Positions 34,289-44,319 of a DNA stretch of 64,000 bases are shown here, piece by piece (positions within the stretch are counted from its first letter, which is position 1; each line of letters starts with the position of its first letter). Source of the stretch: Sparassis latifolia (lineage: Eukaryota; Basidiomycota; Agaricomycetes; Polyporales; Sparassidaceae). Under the pieces are notes generated by a model. It did not search any database. It was given only the letters and a program-made list of their open reading frames with translations, and was not told the origin of the DNA. The stretch lies in the NCBI GenBank assembly GCA_018466975.1, contig CM031561.1, positions 3,534,001-3,598,000 on the forward strand, given 5' to 3'. Position numbers and translations under genes: made by a program.

Positions 34289-36960
34289 TTAGTCCGACCC
34301 TCCAGCTTGCCGCCGCTTGATCAAGCCGAAGAAGCGGCCGCGCTTCTCCTTTTCCTCCTGGTGCAGCCGCACCTCGTACTCGAGCTCCTCATCGGAGATG
34401 TTCCCACCGAGCGCATACCACACCACCGTGGCCATACCGATCACGGCGGTCAGCACGCATCTACAACACCGAAATGAAGACCAACAATCAGCATTCCGCG
34501 TACGCAGACCACTCCGCGCAGGTAGCGAGCATAGGAGACGCACCCAGCCATCGCCCCGATGCCACGCGAGTGCCAGCCATTGTTCTGAGGGTAGGGCCCT
34601 AGCGGCAGCCCGCTGAGGTCGGTCGCAGACGTGTGCCCAGCGGCGTTCCCGGAGTACGGCATCCCGAGCGCCTGGCACTGGTCGTTCATGAACTGTGGGA
34701 CCTGACCCCGCTCCTGCGCGATGAGTGGTGCCTCGACGAGCTGCAGCGCGAGCCCGACTTCCAAATGCCACTCGATGTGACCTGTGGTGCGCATGCACGG
34801 TCAGTGCATATGCACAACAGCGGGAGGGTGTAAGAAAGATGACAACTCACAGTGGAAGAACCAGACGCCAGGGTTATCGGCGATGAAGCGGAGCGTCACC
34901 GAGCTCCCGCCCATGACTTGCACGGTGTCGCGCCGGACGGGGTTCAGCTGCGACTCGTTGATGGGCGGGTTCAGCTCTGGGTCGTCCGAGAGATAGTTCG
35001 TCGCGCGGTTTACGATCTGGAACTGATGCCCATGCATATGGCTGATATATACCGCAAACAAAAAATTATTATGAATGCATTGCAGACATGGAGGAGGCGG
35101 AGACGAACAAGGGGTGCTTCCCGGTGTCGCCGTTCATGAGGACGATGTCGACGACGCTCAGGTGGTCGAGGACGAAAGTGAGCGGGCCGTACGCTTCTGC
35201 GACGGTCGCGTTGTCTCCCAACGATAGCTCCGAGAATACCGCAGGCACGAGCGGCGGGTTATACGTCGTCCCGTTGAACATCGCATGGTTCGTGCCGTCG
35301 TCCATCGTGTCGAACACGAACTCGACAGCGATCGTGTAATCTGCAGGCTGCATCCCAATCACATTAAGCGGCACCAGGTATGTGTCCTCAATGTTAGTCA
35401 GGTTGTAGACAGGGCTGAGGTTAGTGATCAGCGCGGAGGAGTTGTAGGTAATGGACGAGGTGACATCTGCATTTCCGTCAGCGTCCGCATCGGAGACGGT
35501 TGGGTGGTAGAACGTACTAGGGTTGAGCCCTGGGGGGACCTTGTCGAACATAACTGTGTCCATTCTGGCGTGGACTGCCCAGTTGGAAGACGTGTCGTTG
35601 CGCGCCGTCACGAGAATGGAGTATCTCTGCGCGACGGTGATTTCTACCATATCTGCGGGATATTCTTCCACATCCGTCTACAGTTTTTATTATCAGCAAT
35701 CAGAGGGAAGATAAGACGTCGCTTCGCATACACCGTCAACTTCGATGATGCGCATCTCGTGTCCGTCTATCCAGAAGTACTGTGCTGCGAATCCTCCTAC
35801 ATTGATGAGCCGCAGACGGTAAGTCTTTCCTGGCTAGAACGCAGATCTTCAACGATTAGGTATGAGCCTAAATGAACGCTCGAATGTCGTCACCTCGAAT
35901 GGCAGCGTGGCGTTCTCGTTGAAACCCACGGCAGCAGTAACAGGGTCCGGATTAGTTCCCGAGATCGGCCCAAGCCACTTGTCATATTGCCCGAAGTACA
36001 TGATAGCAGAATCTGCAGGGATAAGGTTGCGCAAAGCAAACTTAGCACGCTATTCATACAGCGAGATATGATGGAATAGCGGACGGACGCACTGGGAATA
36101 GGTTCGGCACCGCCCGGGTTGGCGATGCTTATGAACTTCTTTAGGAGGACACTCGACTGCTCGTGGTACCACTCGCTGAGGACGACAGTGTACTCTGCGT
36201 CGTACGTGTATTTTTCGGTCTCGGGGTGGATGACCACGGAGGTGCGCAGACCGTCTATGTATTGTCCCTGTTATCGGACAGATCAGCGTTAGATTCTCAG
36301 CAAAGATCGAAGAAGGCAGTAGCTTCTTAAGGGCCGTATAGAAATGTAGTAGCGTAGAATACTGACCCCGAAGTGCGAGTGCGACCAGTACGTGCCTATT
36401 TGGCCGGACTCGTTGATGGGGACGATGTAGTCAAATTGCGCGCCGGGGGGGATACCACTGTAGTAGGCAGCATATTAAGCGCACATTATAGGATAGGATA
36501 GAAGGGCAGAACACGATCGCAGGGCGGGACTATGACTTACCACTGAGTGACACCGGTGGTGCCGTCAAACCAAGGGGTGCCATTGAAAAACATGCCGTGG
36601 TGATGAACAGTCGTGGGCTGGTCTAGGGAGTTTGTTACGTGCAGGATGAATGAATCCGAAGAGTCAACGTTCACGGCGGGCAGTCTACAAGGGCAGAAGG
36701 AAAATATCAGAGCGTCAAAGACAAATAACGGAAAATAACGACGGTAGTAATTGCGCAAAGTACATAGATCAAAGGAAATAAATATAGACGAGTCGTAGGA
36801 TGTCAGAGACTTACGGCCAAGTGCCATTGACACCGATAACTTGACGAGGGTACAGGCCGTCGGGATTGACGTCGTGAACGTAAGTGATGTTCCACCATTG
36901 TTCTTGTACTCCCGCAAAGACGGGCGCGACCACGAAGAGAAGAGGAAGGACGCGCTGCAT
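34289..36960 (-). CDS. FET3: Fet3-type multicopper ferroxidase
   Basis: A plasma-membrane oxidase that turns Fe2+ to Fe3+ for uptake by its partner permease. It has a signal peptide ([19 protein letters not shown]) and three cupredoxin domains. Copper ligands are all present after splicing: [34 protein letters not shown] and [14 protein letters not shown], with Leu as the non-coordinating axial residue as in ferroxidases. Many NxT/S sequons. Near the C-terminus one membrane helix ([19 protein letters not shown]) and a charged cytosolic tail. About nine introns. It sits head-to-head with the FTR1 gene over a promoter carrying iron boxes, the classic arrangement in fungi. Confidence 0.93.
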
Positions 36961-37720
36961 CGTGACAGAGGCGAGCGTTCCCGGAAAGGGAAGGGGTGGG
37001 TCGGGAGAGATGGGCGAGGATGGCGGAGCAGAGCAGATCAGCGGGGGGTGGAGGGTGGAAGAGAGATTAGATAAATGGGTGGAGGGATTCGGAATTCGGG
37101 GGTGCGCGGTAAGTCAGGGCTAGAAGGGATGAGACGATGGAACTGACTTCGAGTGGCCACCGCCTGAACATGCTCGCTGCTTGGAAGATCAAAAAATTTA
37201 TCTGATAAGGACTCACCTCATTATGATCGAAAATCTGAGATTGCGTACTTGGCGCCGGGCTAAAGTTATCTGATAATCATACGACCCCTCTTCGGCCGAT
37301 GCTCCGCAGCACGGCTCGTCTTGGCTCTTCCGGGTTCCTGCACACAAGCTGGAGGAGCAAAGAAGCAATGGCAAAGTGAAGGCGATGGGAAGAGACTGAG
37401 CAATGACTGCAGTGTCACGTAAGTCACGAAGCGCCTGGTTGGCCCATCTGGAAGGCTGGAACAAGATGCTTGGGGATTCTGCACTTTCCCGCAAAAGGTG
37501 GTCTCGAATCCTTGGCTCGGCTTGGTCGCGGAAGCGAGCAGCACGTGCTTGATGGTGCTGAGTTATCTGATAAGATGAAGACGTGGCCTGATCGCGTGTC
37601 GTGCTATCTGATAATTTTTCCCGTCTATAAACACCCGACCGTCCTTCTCCCCATCCTCTAGCCTTCCGACCTAGCGGCTGTCTCCTCTCAGACGAGTCCC
37701 ACGTCTTCTCTGTAGTCGCA
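36961..37720. promoter_or_regulatory. Bidirectional FET3/FTR1 promoter with iron-responsive GATA boxes
   Basis: 760 bp between the two ATGs. Four exact ATCTGATAA boxes lie at 37200-37208, 37268-37276, 37565-37573 and 37606-37614. This is the consensus (ATCWGATAA) of SreA/Urbs1/Fep1-type GATA repressors, which shut iron uptake when iron is plentiful. Two boxes lie nearer FET3 and two nearer FTR1. A TATAAA at 37626-37631 lies 95 bp before the FTR1 ATG, just after the last box, so bound repressor could block it directly. Confidence 0.85.
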
Positions 37721-39333
37721 ATGGCAAGGAATCTTTTCTCTGTCCCGATCTACTTCATTGTCTTCCGTGAGACTGTCGAGGCAGCCATCATCATCTCCGT
37801 CCTCCTTGGCCTCGTCGAACAGATCGTCCACGGAGAGGAGACACAAGAGAATATATCCGAAGCCACAGGTACCTCGGACTCGCTCAACGAAGAGCAGAAG
37901 GAGAAGTCTGCTGCCGAGCTCGGCCAGACCCCCGAGCTCGTCGAGCCCGTGACTGCAGAGAGCGACCAGGACAGCCAACTAAGCACCAAGCGTCTTATCC
38001 GGAAGATGCGCATCCAGATTTTCTTCGGCTCGTTCGTCGGATTGTTCATCGCTCTTGCCATTGGCGCCGCCTTCATTGCCGTCTGGTTCACGCAGGCGAG
38101 CAACCTCTGGGCAAAGTCTGAGAATCTGTGGGAGGGCAAGTCTCCGCGAAATTACTATTGCTCACTGGTATTGACGCTTCACTTCCAGGTATCTTCCAAC
38201 TAATTGCGTCCATCCTCATTTTCGTTATGGGTATCGCCATTCTGAAGATGGACCGTGCCAAGCTGAAATGGCGCGTCAAGCTGCAGCGCGCGTTCTCCGG
38301 GAAGCGTGGGTGTCTGCATTTCGCCACCGCAGATTTCAGAGCTGACTTCTTTATGCGTAGACATCGGCAGGGGGGAAAGGGCAGGAAAATGGATGCTCTT
38401 CTTCATGCCCATGATCACTGTACTCCGAGAGGGTTAGTATCCTTCATTGCGCCGATTTCCCTCTGTCCTGAGGTGCCCACGTGTCCACAGCCATGGAAGC
38501 CGTTGTCTTCGTCGGCGGTGTTTCTCTTGGCCAGTCCGCCGTGTCAATTCCCATCGCTGTGGTTGTCGGACTGATCAGCGGTTTGGGCGTCGGATATCTA
38601 GTGTACGCATTTGCCAGCCGAACGAGTGAGCTTCACCAGTACATCTCCATCTGCACGCGATTTGACCCCTCGTGTCGCAGCCCTGACGATCTTCATGGTG
38701 GTGATGACGAACCTCGTCCTCCTCATAGGTGCAGGCCTCTTCAGTCAGTCAGTCTTCCAACTTCAGGCCCACGCATTCACCCTCCTGTGAGTTCTGCCCG
38801 CTCCATGCGGTCCCGCACAATAATTAAGGGTGCCATCTGTCGCAGCGTCGGTGCAGAGGTCGACGACACTGGAGGCGACGGCCCGGGCAGCTTCGATGTG
38901 CGCGGGAGCGTGTGGCACCTCAACTGCTGCAACCCGGAGAACAACCTCAACGGCGGCGGCTGGATGATCTTCAACGCGATCCTCGGCTGGACGAACAGCG
39001 CATCCATCGGCACCATCCTTGCGTATGTCTTCTACTGGCTCGCCGTCATCACCGCTCTGGTGCGCATGAAGTACAAGGAGGTGCCTATCTTGTGGTTTGC
39101 ATTTTGGCCGATTTGCTGATTTGCTTTTGGATATGCAGGGGCGCACAAAATATTTGGCCGCGAATCTGCTGCGGCGGTCCGGCGGAGGAGCGAACGGAGC
39201 AGAGAGAGCAGGCGGAGCGCACGGCGCTCGCGCAGGCGGTGCAATCGCAGGGGATCTCGTAGAGGGAAGTCTGCTCCCCGTTTCTCGCTCCCCGGCACGC
39301 GCGCCGTCTGCCGTAGGAGAGAAAAAAATCTAA
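37721..39333 (+). CDS. FTR1: High-affinity iron permease Ftr1
   Basis: A plasma-membrane Fe3+ permease with seven helices. Both iron-binding REXXE motifs are present: IVFRETVEAAIIIS near the N-terminus and, after splicing, VLREAMEAVVFVGG. Other landmarks are LWEGIFQLIASILIFVMGI, SVWHLNCCNPENNLNGGGW and GTILAYVFYWLAVI. One intron starts with GC (GAGG|GCAAGT) and is confirmed by the WEGIFQ continuity. The cytosolic tail after KYKEGRTKYL is uncertain: the phase-0 splice gives an Ala/Gly-rich tail ending at 39333, whereas another frame gives a more permease-like Glu/Arg/Gln tail ending at 39262. Partner of the adjacent ferroxidase. Confidence 0.9.
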
Positions 39334-41303
39334 TGTTTTTGTATTCATGACCGCTCGTCGGATACCTGGGCATGTATCATATACCTCACGCACGATAACG
39401 CAAAATAGTATGTTGTAACAACGCTCCGTACCTCTGGGTGGATGTGCAGTGGTGCGAACGATTAGGGGGGAGGATCGAAACGCCTGTGGATGCGTATGGA
39501 CGCGGGGACGCGAAGTTCCTCCAGATGGTCAAACGAGCATGCGGGACGACGCCTGGCCTTCCACGCGAATTCCCTTGTTCTGTGCAGCGAGAACCTATGA
39601 CCATTGAATGGGCCTAAGCGACTGAATTCCAGGAACCACAGCTCCGCCTGGCGCACGTTAGTGGGCGAGGACGGTTCGCCAGCACCTTCACGATGGGCTC
39701 GCCCCAAAGAGACCTTGACGCTGCCATCGACGCCACCGGACTCAACAATCTCCGAGAAGTGGGCGCCTTCAGCGCACTTAATTTGAAGCTCTGCTCTCCA
39801 AAGGGATTCAAGCTTGACTCCGATGGTAATCAGAGCATTTCCGAAGGCATCTGAGCCTGATTATGTGACGGTGGGACAGCGACTTCTGGAGCGAGACAAC
39901 GGACACTCTTCGCGGAGGGCAGCGCGGTGAGCGCGAACTTGAACCTGTCCGTGACGCAGCGCGGGACCGAGCTCCTCAAACAGAGAGGACATTCCGCGGC
40001 GGGTGTGCGCCGATCTATCGGAATAGGGTGACACTGATCAGGGTTTCACTTTTTTGTCGCATGCAGATCAGATTAGAGCAGGCGGAAGCTGACGGCAGCG
40101 AAATGGGGCGCTATCTGATAAGATCAGGAGACCCGTCTCTCCGAGGGCGAGGGCGGCGATGAGCACGAAAATACACCTGCCGGCCTGGCCATGCACCATC
40201 CTGGGCGCTGGAGCCACTTGGGAAAGAGGTGAACAGGGGTGGTTGGGTATTCAGCATCATGTTGTGCAGGGCCGAGCGGCACGTACATAACGACATGCTC
40301 CAGTGCCCAGCCAATCACGACATGGTGGGACTACAGTGCGCCCACGGTCGACCCTTCCGGCACTAGGTAGAGCTTTCGCAAACCTAGAAGTTGTCGTCCT
40401 TGCAAAACGGGAACGCGCAGAATAATTGTTGCTCTGGGTAATTGAGCTGCGAAGAGCGTCAGCTGTCGCCCGTCACCATGCAGCATCACTCGCAGATCAA
40501 CAAATCGCTCAACACATATCTCGTCACAGATAGCGGTATTTGTACAAGGTGCACCAGACGGGAGGGTGCTTTGTGCAGCAGTGCTAGAAGCAAGACGAAA
40601 GGAAACGCCCGACAATGCATTAATATCGCAGATCGTCCGGGAGTAATGCGGGGCAACCCAGTGACGTCGAGTCGTGAGCTGGGCTATACCGGGCATGGTG
40701 TTCGTACACCTGGAGGGTCGCAAATAGCCTATTGGCGCACATGCCACAACAGAAGTATTCGGCAAGGCGAGACAAGAAGAGCGTCGAGCATATGCATTCG
40801 CCTTGGGGGATAAAGCGCTGTTAGGATAAATGCACTATTCGACGAAGAAAGCTCTTCTCAAGTAAACAGCCGCAAACGTTAAACAATGCCGTTGTCGCAG
40901 AGAATAGACCACGCCTTGCCCAATAAGGCATCTTCAGAGCCAAGTGGAAGTCGGAACGATAATGCAGGGACGCAGAAGCTAGAAGTAAGCGGGCAATGAT
41001 TCGCAGTGCCTGAAGCAGCTGCATGTGACGCCGCTCGAAGTCATCGGTGGATGCCTATGTACGTGATGATGGATGAGGATGAGTGGTTATCATGGAAGTC
41101 GCGTCACCTCGTGCCCGCCTGGACGATAATTGAGGCGAAACCATACGGGCAAGACTGGAATGCTGGAGCGGTGCGGTACCTGGCAACGCCCGAGACACTT
41201 ACAGCAAGCCGGGGGGTTAGGCTATGACAAATGTTCGCATTCCTTGTTCGTGGTCTACAAAAAGATCATACAGTGCAAGACAGTAATACAGATAAGACAG
41301 AAA
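39334..41303. other. Intergenic, about 2 kb, no gene recognised
   Basis: Contains a fifth ATCTGATAA box at 40113-40121. A minus-strand frame of 145 codons (40331-40765) and one of 64 codons (40124-40318) have some coding look but no known motif, and I could not splice them together. The right end is the 3' region of the minus-strand RING gene. Confidence 0.4.
40113..40121 (+). promoter_or_regulatory. Isolated iron-type GATA box
   Basis: ATCTGATAA, identical to the four boxes between FET3 and FTR1, followed by GATC. It lies 780 bp downstream of FTR1 and next to no gene that I can support. Confidence 0.4.
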
Positions 41304-43439
41304 TCACGTATTCACCACATCCATCTTCAGCAGTACAGCTTTCTCGCATACAGGACATCGGAGGTTCTCTGCAAGCTCCTGAATGATGCACCTGTGCATG
41401 TCATGGGATCAGTCCGGACGAGCAAAAATACTGGAACACTCGCACCTCTTGCAGAATATATGGCCACACATCGTGGAAGTCGGCTCTTCGCATGCAGCTT
41501 TTCCACATATTCTGCAATGCCAAGATGGGCCGACAGTGTAGTCACCTGCCTTACGTTGTGCAACGCTGTCGTTGATCGGGACTAGAGAAAGACAAGTATG
41601 AACAGGTATAATGCACGCTCGTGGACAAGTAAGACTCACCTCCCCCGCTATAAGCTGGCGAGAGGGGTGGACGAATTATGATCGGGCGTAGACCAGGATC
41701 ACTGTCCCAAGACGAAGATCGAGTAGAGGCACAGCCTTCAGAGGGTTGCACTAGTACATCGGCAACCATATATTCAGAAGAGTTTTCATTGGAATGTGCA
41801 CTCGGAGACCGAAGTCGGGGAAGCACTTGGAGAGGTTCTACACGAGTTAACACCCCGGCCACGACAAATCATTAGCCACCAAGGACATCGTCCACGTAAA
41901 AAATCGAGAAAAAGAGGGGACGTACCAACTGGATCTCTGACACAGCGTATCGGGCTGGCGCTGAACACGAAACTCGTCAGTACGATAGCATGGCATTGCA
42001 TGAAAAAGCTCATTACCGTGCGCACGTCAATCCTACGCAGTCCGGTTCCACAGCACCCCATTGTGGTTGCCTTCCACGGGTACGCTGGAACGCTGGTGGC
42101 GACGTGAAAGAATTTGTGTTTGTCGAAGTAGAGAATGGCGGCGATCGCCTTCCAGGTACGGTGCAATAGGTTGGCAGTGGCGTACCCACACTGCCAGTGA
42201 GCTCGCGAGAGGGAGGAATATGAATTATTTGATCATCGCGAAACCAGCATGACGGTGATCTGTTGCAACATGTTCTTCGCGCGAATATGATCGAAGGGCT
42301 CTTGCTCCTGCACCCACTCCTGCTCCTGTGCCCCACTGTTGACGCTGTTTGCGCAACGATGATGGGCGAGATGCTGCGCCTCGTCAGTGAGTTTGCGTCA
42401 CACTCGGACGACGGCTCCCTCGAGGGAGCTAGAGTCCGAACTGGGGGGATTGGGAGACAAAGCGGTGCAGGAGAATCGTCCAAGGACGACTGAGGAGATG
42501 GCGAGATACTGAAGGAGCTCATTGACTGTGCAACCGGGGAAATCGGGCAGGAATGCACGGATGACGCCCACTTTCCCGGAACCGGCGCATGAATTGCGCC
42601 TTCGTCCCTGCTTTCTCGAGATAGGGGAGTATGGGTGGAGATGTAGTGCTGTGCATGCGTTGTCAGCGCCAGGCCAACTCTCAACGGGCGTCATACCGAC
42701 CTCGAGAAGCCTCTTGTGGTCAAGAGGTCCGACATTGCATAGCATACAAGACGGATGGTCTGTAGATTCCTGGAAGTGTTGTTCCAGTAGTTTGGCCGAC
42801 CCAAACTGCTGGCTGCAGGCATCGCATCGCAGCTTCGGGTGAACGGCGGCGCTGTGCTGAACGGCAATGCAATTGTGAGGCAGAGATGACGACTCGCGGA
42901 AGACGCGCACCTCGTTGAGGAAGCTGGTGGCTAGAAATACAATACCGCAAAGAGTACATGCCGGCAATGACTTGTGCTCAGACTTGTCTTCCCACTTCTC
43001 GTTGGCATCATTGTTGGAGTTGCAGCGATTTTGCGGATGTGCTGTGGTGAAGTGCTATGATACTACGTGAAGCGACACAGTAGAAAGCACCAATGTTGTT
43101 ACATACATGGATGGAATCCGAAGCGTAGTGGGCGCAGCTGCATGAAAAAGTACTAAGTTAGGCGAGTGAACGTAAGAATGCGATCGATTGTACTTGTGAC
43201 AAGCGTAAATCGAAGGTGTTTGGCTTGTTCTGCACTGCTGAAACCGTGAGTAAGGATTAGCGCCGGTGGTCGTAACAGATACGTACCGCACGAGCTGCTT
43301 CCTCGCGGCTCAACCCACACCTGTCACAGATCAGACGATGTTCATGGAGATTATCGCGAGAACTCTGGTCGTAGGTCGGTGGCAGGGGACGGACGGAGGA
43401 ACATATCTGACAGTACCAGGACTCCGAGGACAGATGCAT
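41304..43439 (-). CDS. C2H2 zinc-finger and C-terminal RING protein, copy 1
   Basis: An N-terminal run of C2H2-like fingers, a long Ser/Pro-rich disordered middle, and a C-terminal C3HC4 RING. Fingers seen after splicing include CDRCGLSREEAARAHFTTAH, CTLCGIVFLATSFLNEHSAA, CDACSQQFGSAKLLEQHF and CMLCNVGPLDHKRLLEHYIS. The RING reads WHCRICGKAACEEPTSTMCG, HIFCKRC and LRCPVCEKAVLL, with the intron between CK and RC. The RING suggests a ubiquitin ligase, and the fingers suggest nucleic-acid or protein binding. The start MHLSSESWYCQICSS is the first ATG of the first finger exon. Joins in the disordered middle (41860-42050) are approximate. Paralogue on the plus strand at 52315-54591. Confidence 0.65.
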
Positions 43440-43805
43440 GGCTTAGACCAAAGTAGGGGAGACTGCAGAGCCTCGCAAGATATATAGGGTAAAGAAGGCG
43501 CCTAGAAGTATGAAAAAGTAATGAAGTCGCCCCACGATAGTCCACTTAAAAGCCGTGCGTGATGCAACGGCCGCCCGGGCGCCAATACTCCTAGGAAACA
43601 TTGTACAAATAATCGGCGTGGGAGCCTTTAGCAAGTTCAGGAGGTACACTTGAGCAATGCAAAGTCTTGACGACACCGACGAACAATCAGATCACCAAAG
43701 CGACGCACCCACCATCAAGAAACAATGATTCGGACGATGAACGACGTACCTTGGAGCTAGGTTCCCCCGTATCTAAGGCTTGTCCGTGTATTCCACATAG
43801 CGCCC

Positions 43806-44045
43806 ATGCGGTGCAAAGAATGGCATTCCGTGCGATTTCCCGATAATGGAGAGCAAGAATACGGCTTAAGCCTTCCAGATTGGAAGTATTCTACCGTACC
43901 TGAGGCCTCTAGGCCGCGATCTGTTCCGAATGATTATGTCGACTTGACAGAACCAACGCCGAGTAAGCGCCAAAAACAGAAGTGAGAATTATGTTACTGA
44001 GGAAAACCGAGTGATGGTTTTGTCAGCTGCAACACCACTGAGTAG
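43806..44045 (+). CDS. Possible small gene or terminal exons, unrecognised
   Basis: Two exons (43806-43981 and 44027-44045; donor GTGAGA, acceptor GTCAG) give 65 residues beginning MRCKEWHSVRFPDNGEQEYG and continuing SLPDWKYSTVPEASRPRS and VDLTEPTPSKRQKQ. The composition is clearly protein-like; VDLTEP resembles a SUMO-interacting motif and SKRQK a nuclear signal. An in-frame exon just upstream (reading RNNDSDDER, donor GTACCT near 43751) could extend it. Short, no homology known to me. Divergent from the RING gene. Confidence 0.35.
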
Positions 44046-44319
44046 CCCAGCAAGTTGCGAAAACGGTAAGACCGCTGAACAGCTGAGAGAAGGTTGTGCT
44101 AGCTACAAGACGCTGAGTAGTATATGCCTGGTGCTGTGCCAGTGCTCCGGACATATATGCCTTACTGAGTATCACTCACCTGCGCCACGATGGTCAACCG
44201 GAATGAAACGCCCCAGAGGTTCCCTTGCAGTAATTCAAACAGAGTTCTTCTACATTGCTGTCCTGGTTACAGTGCAGTGTAGAATCACCATGTCGCGCTT
44301 GATTGCCATAAACATTCTG

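Noticed and set aside
43287..43439. Reading the first C2H2-RING exon as a separate small Cys-rich gene
   Set aside because: Its finger CDRCGLSREEAARA is completed by HFTTAH in the next exon through a phase-0 intron, so it belongs to the larger gene.
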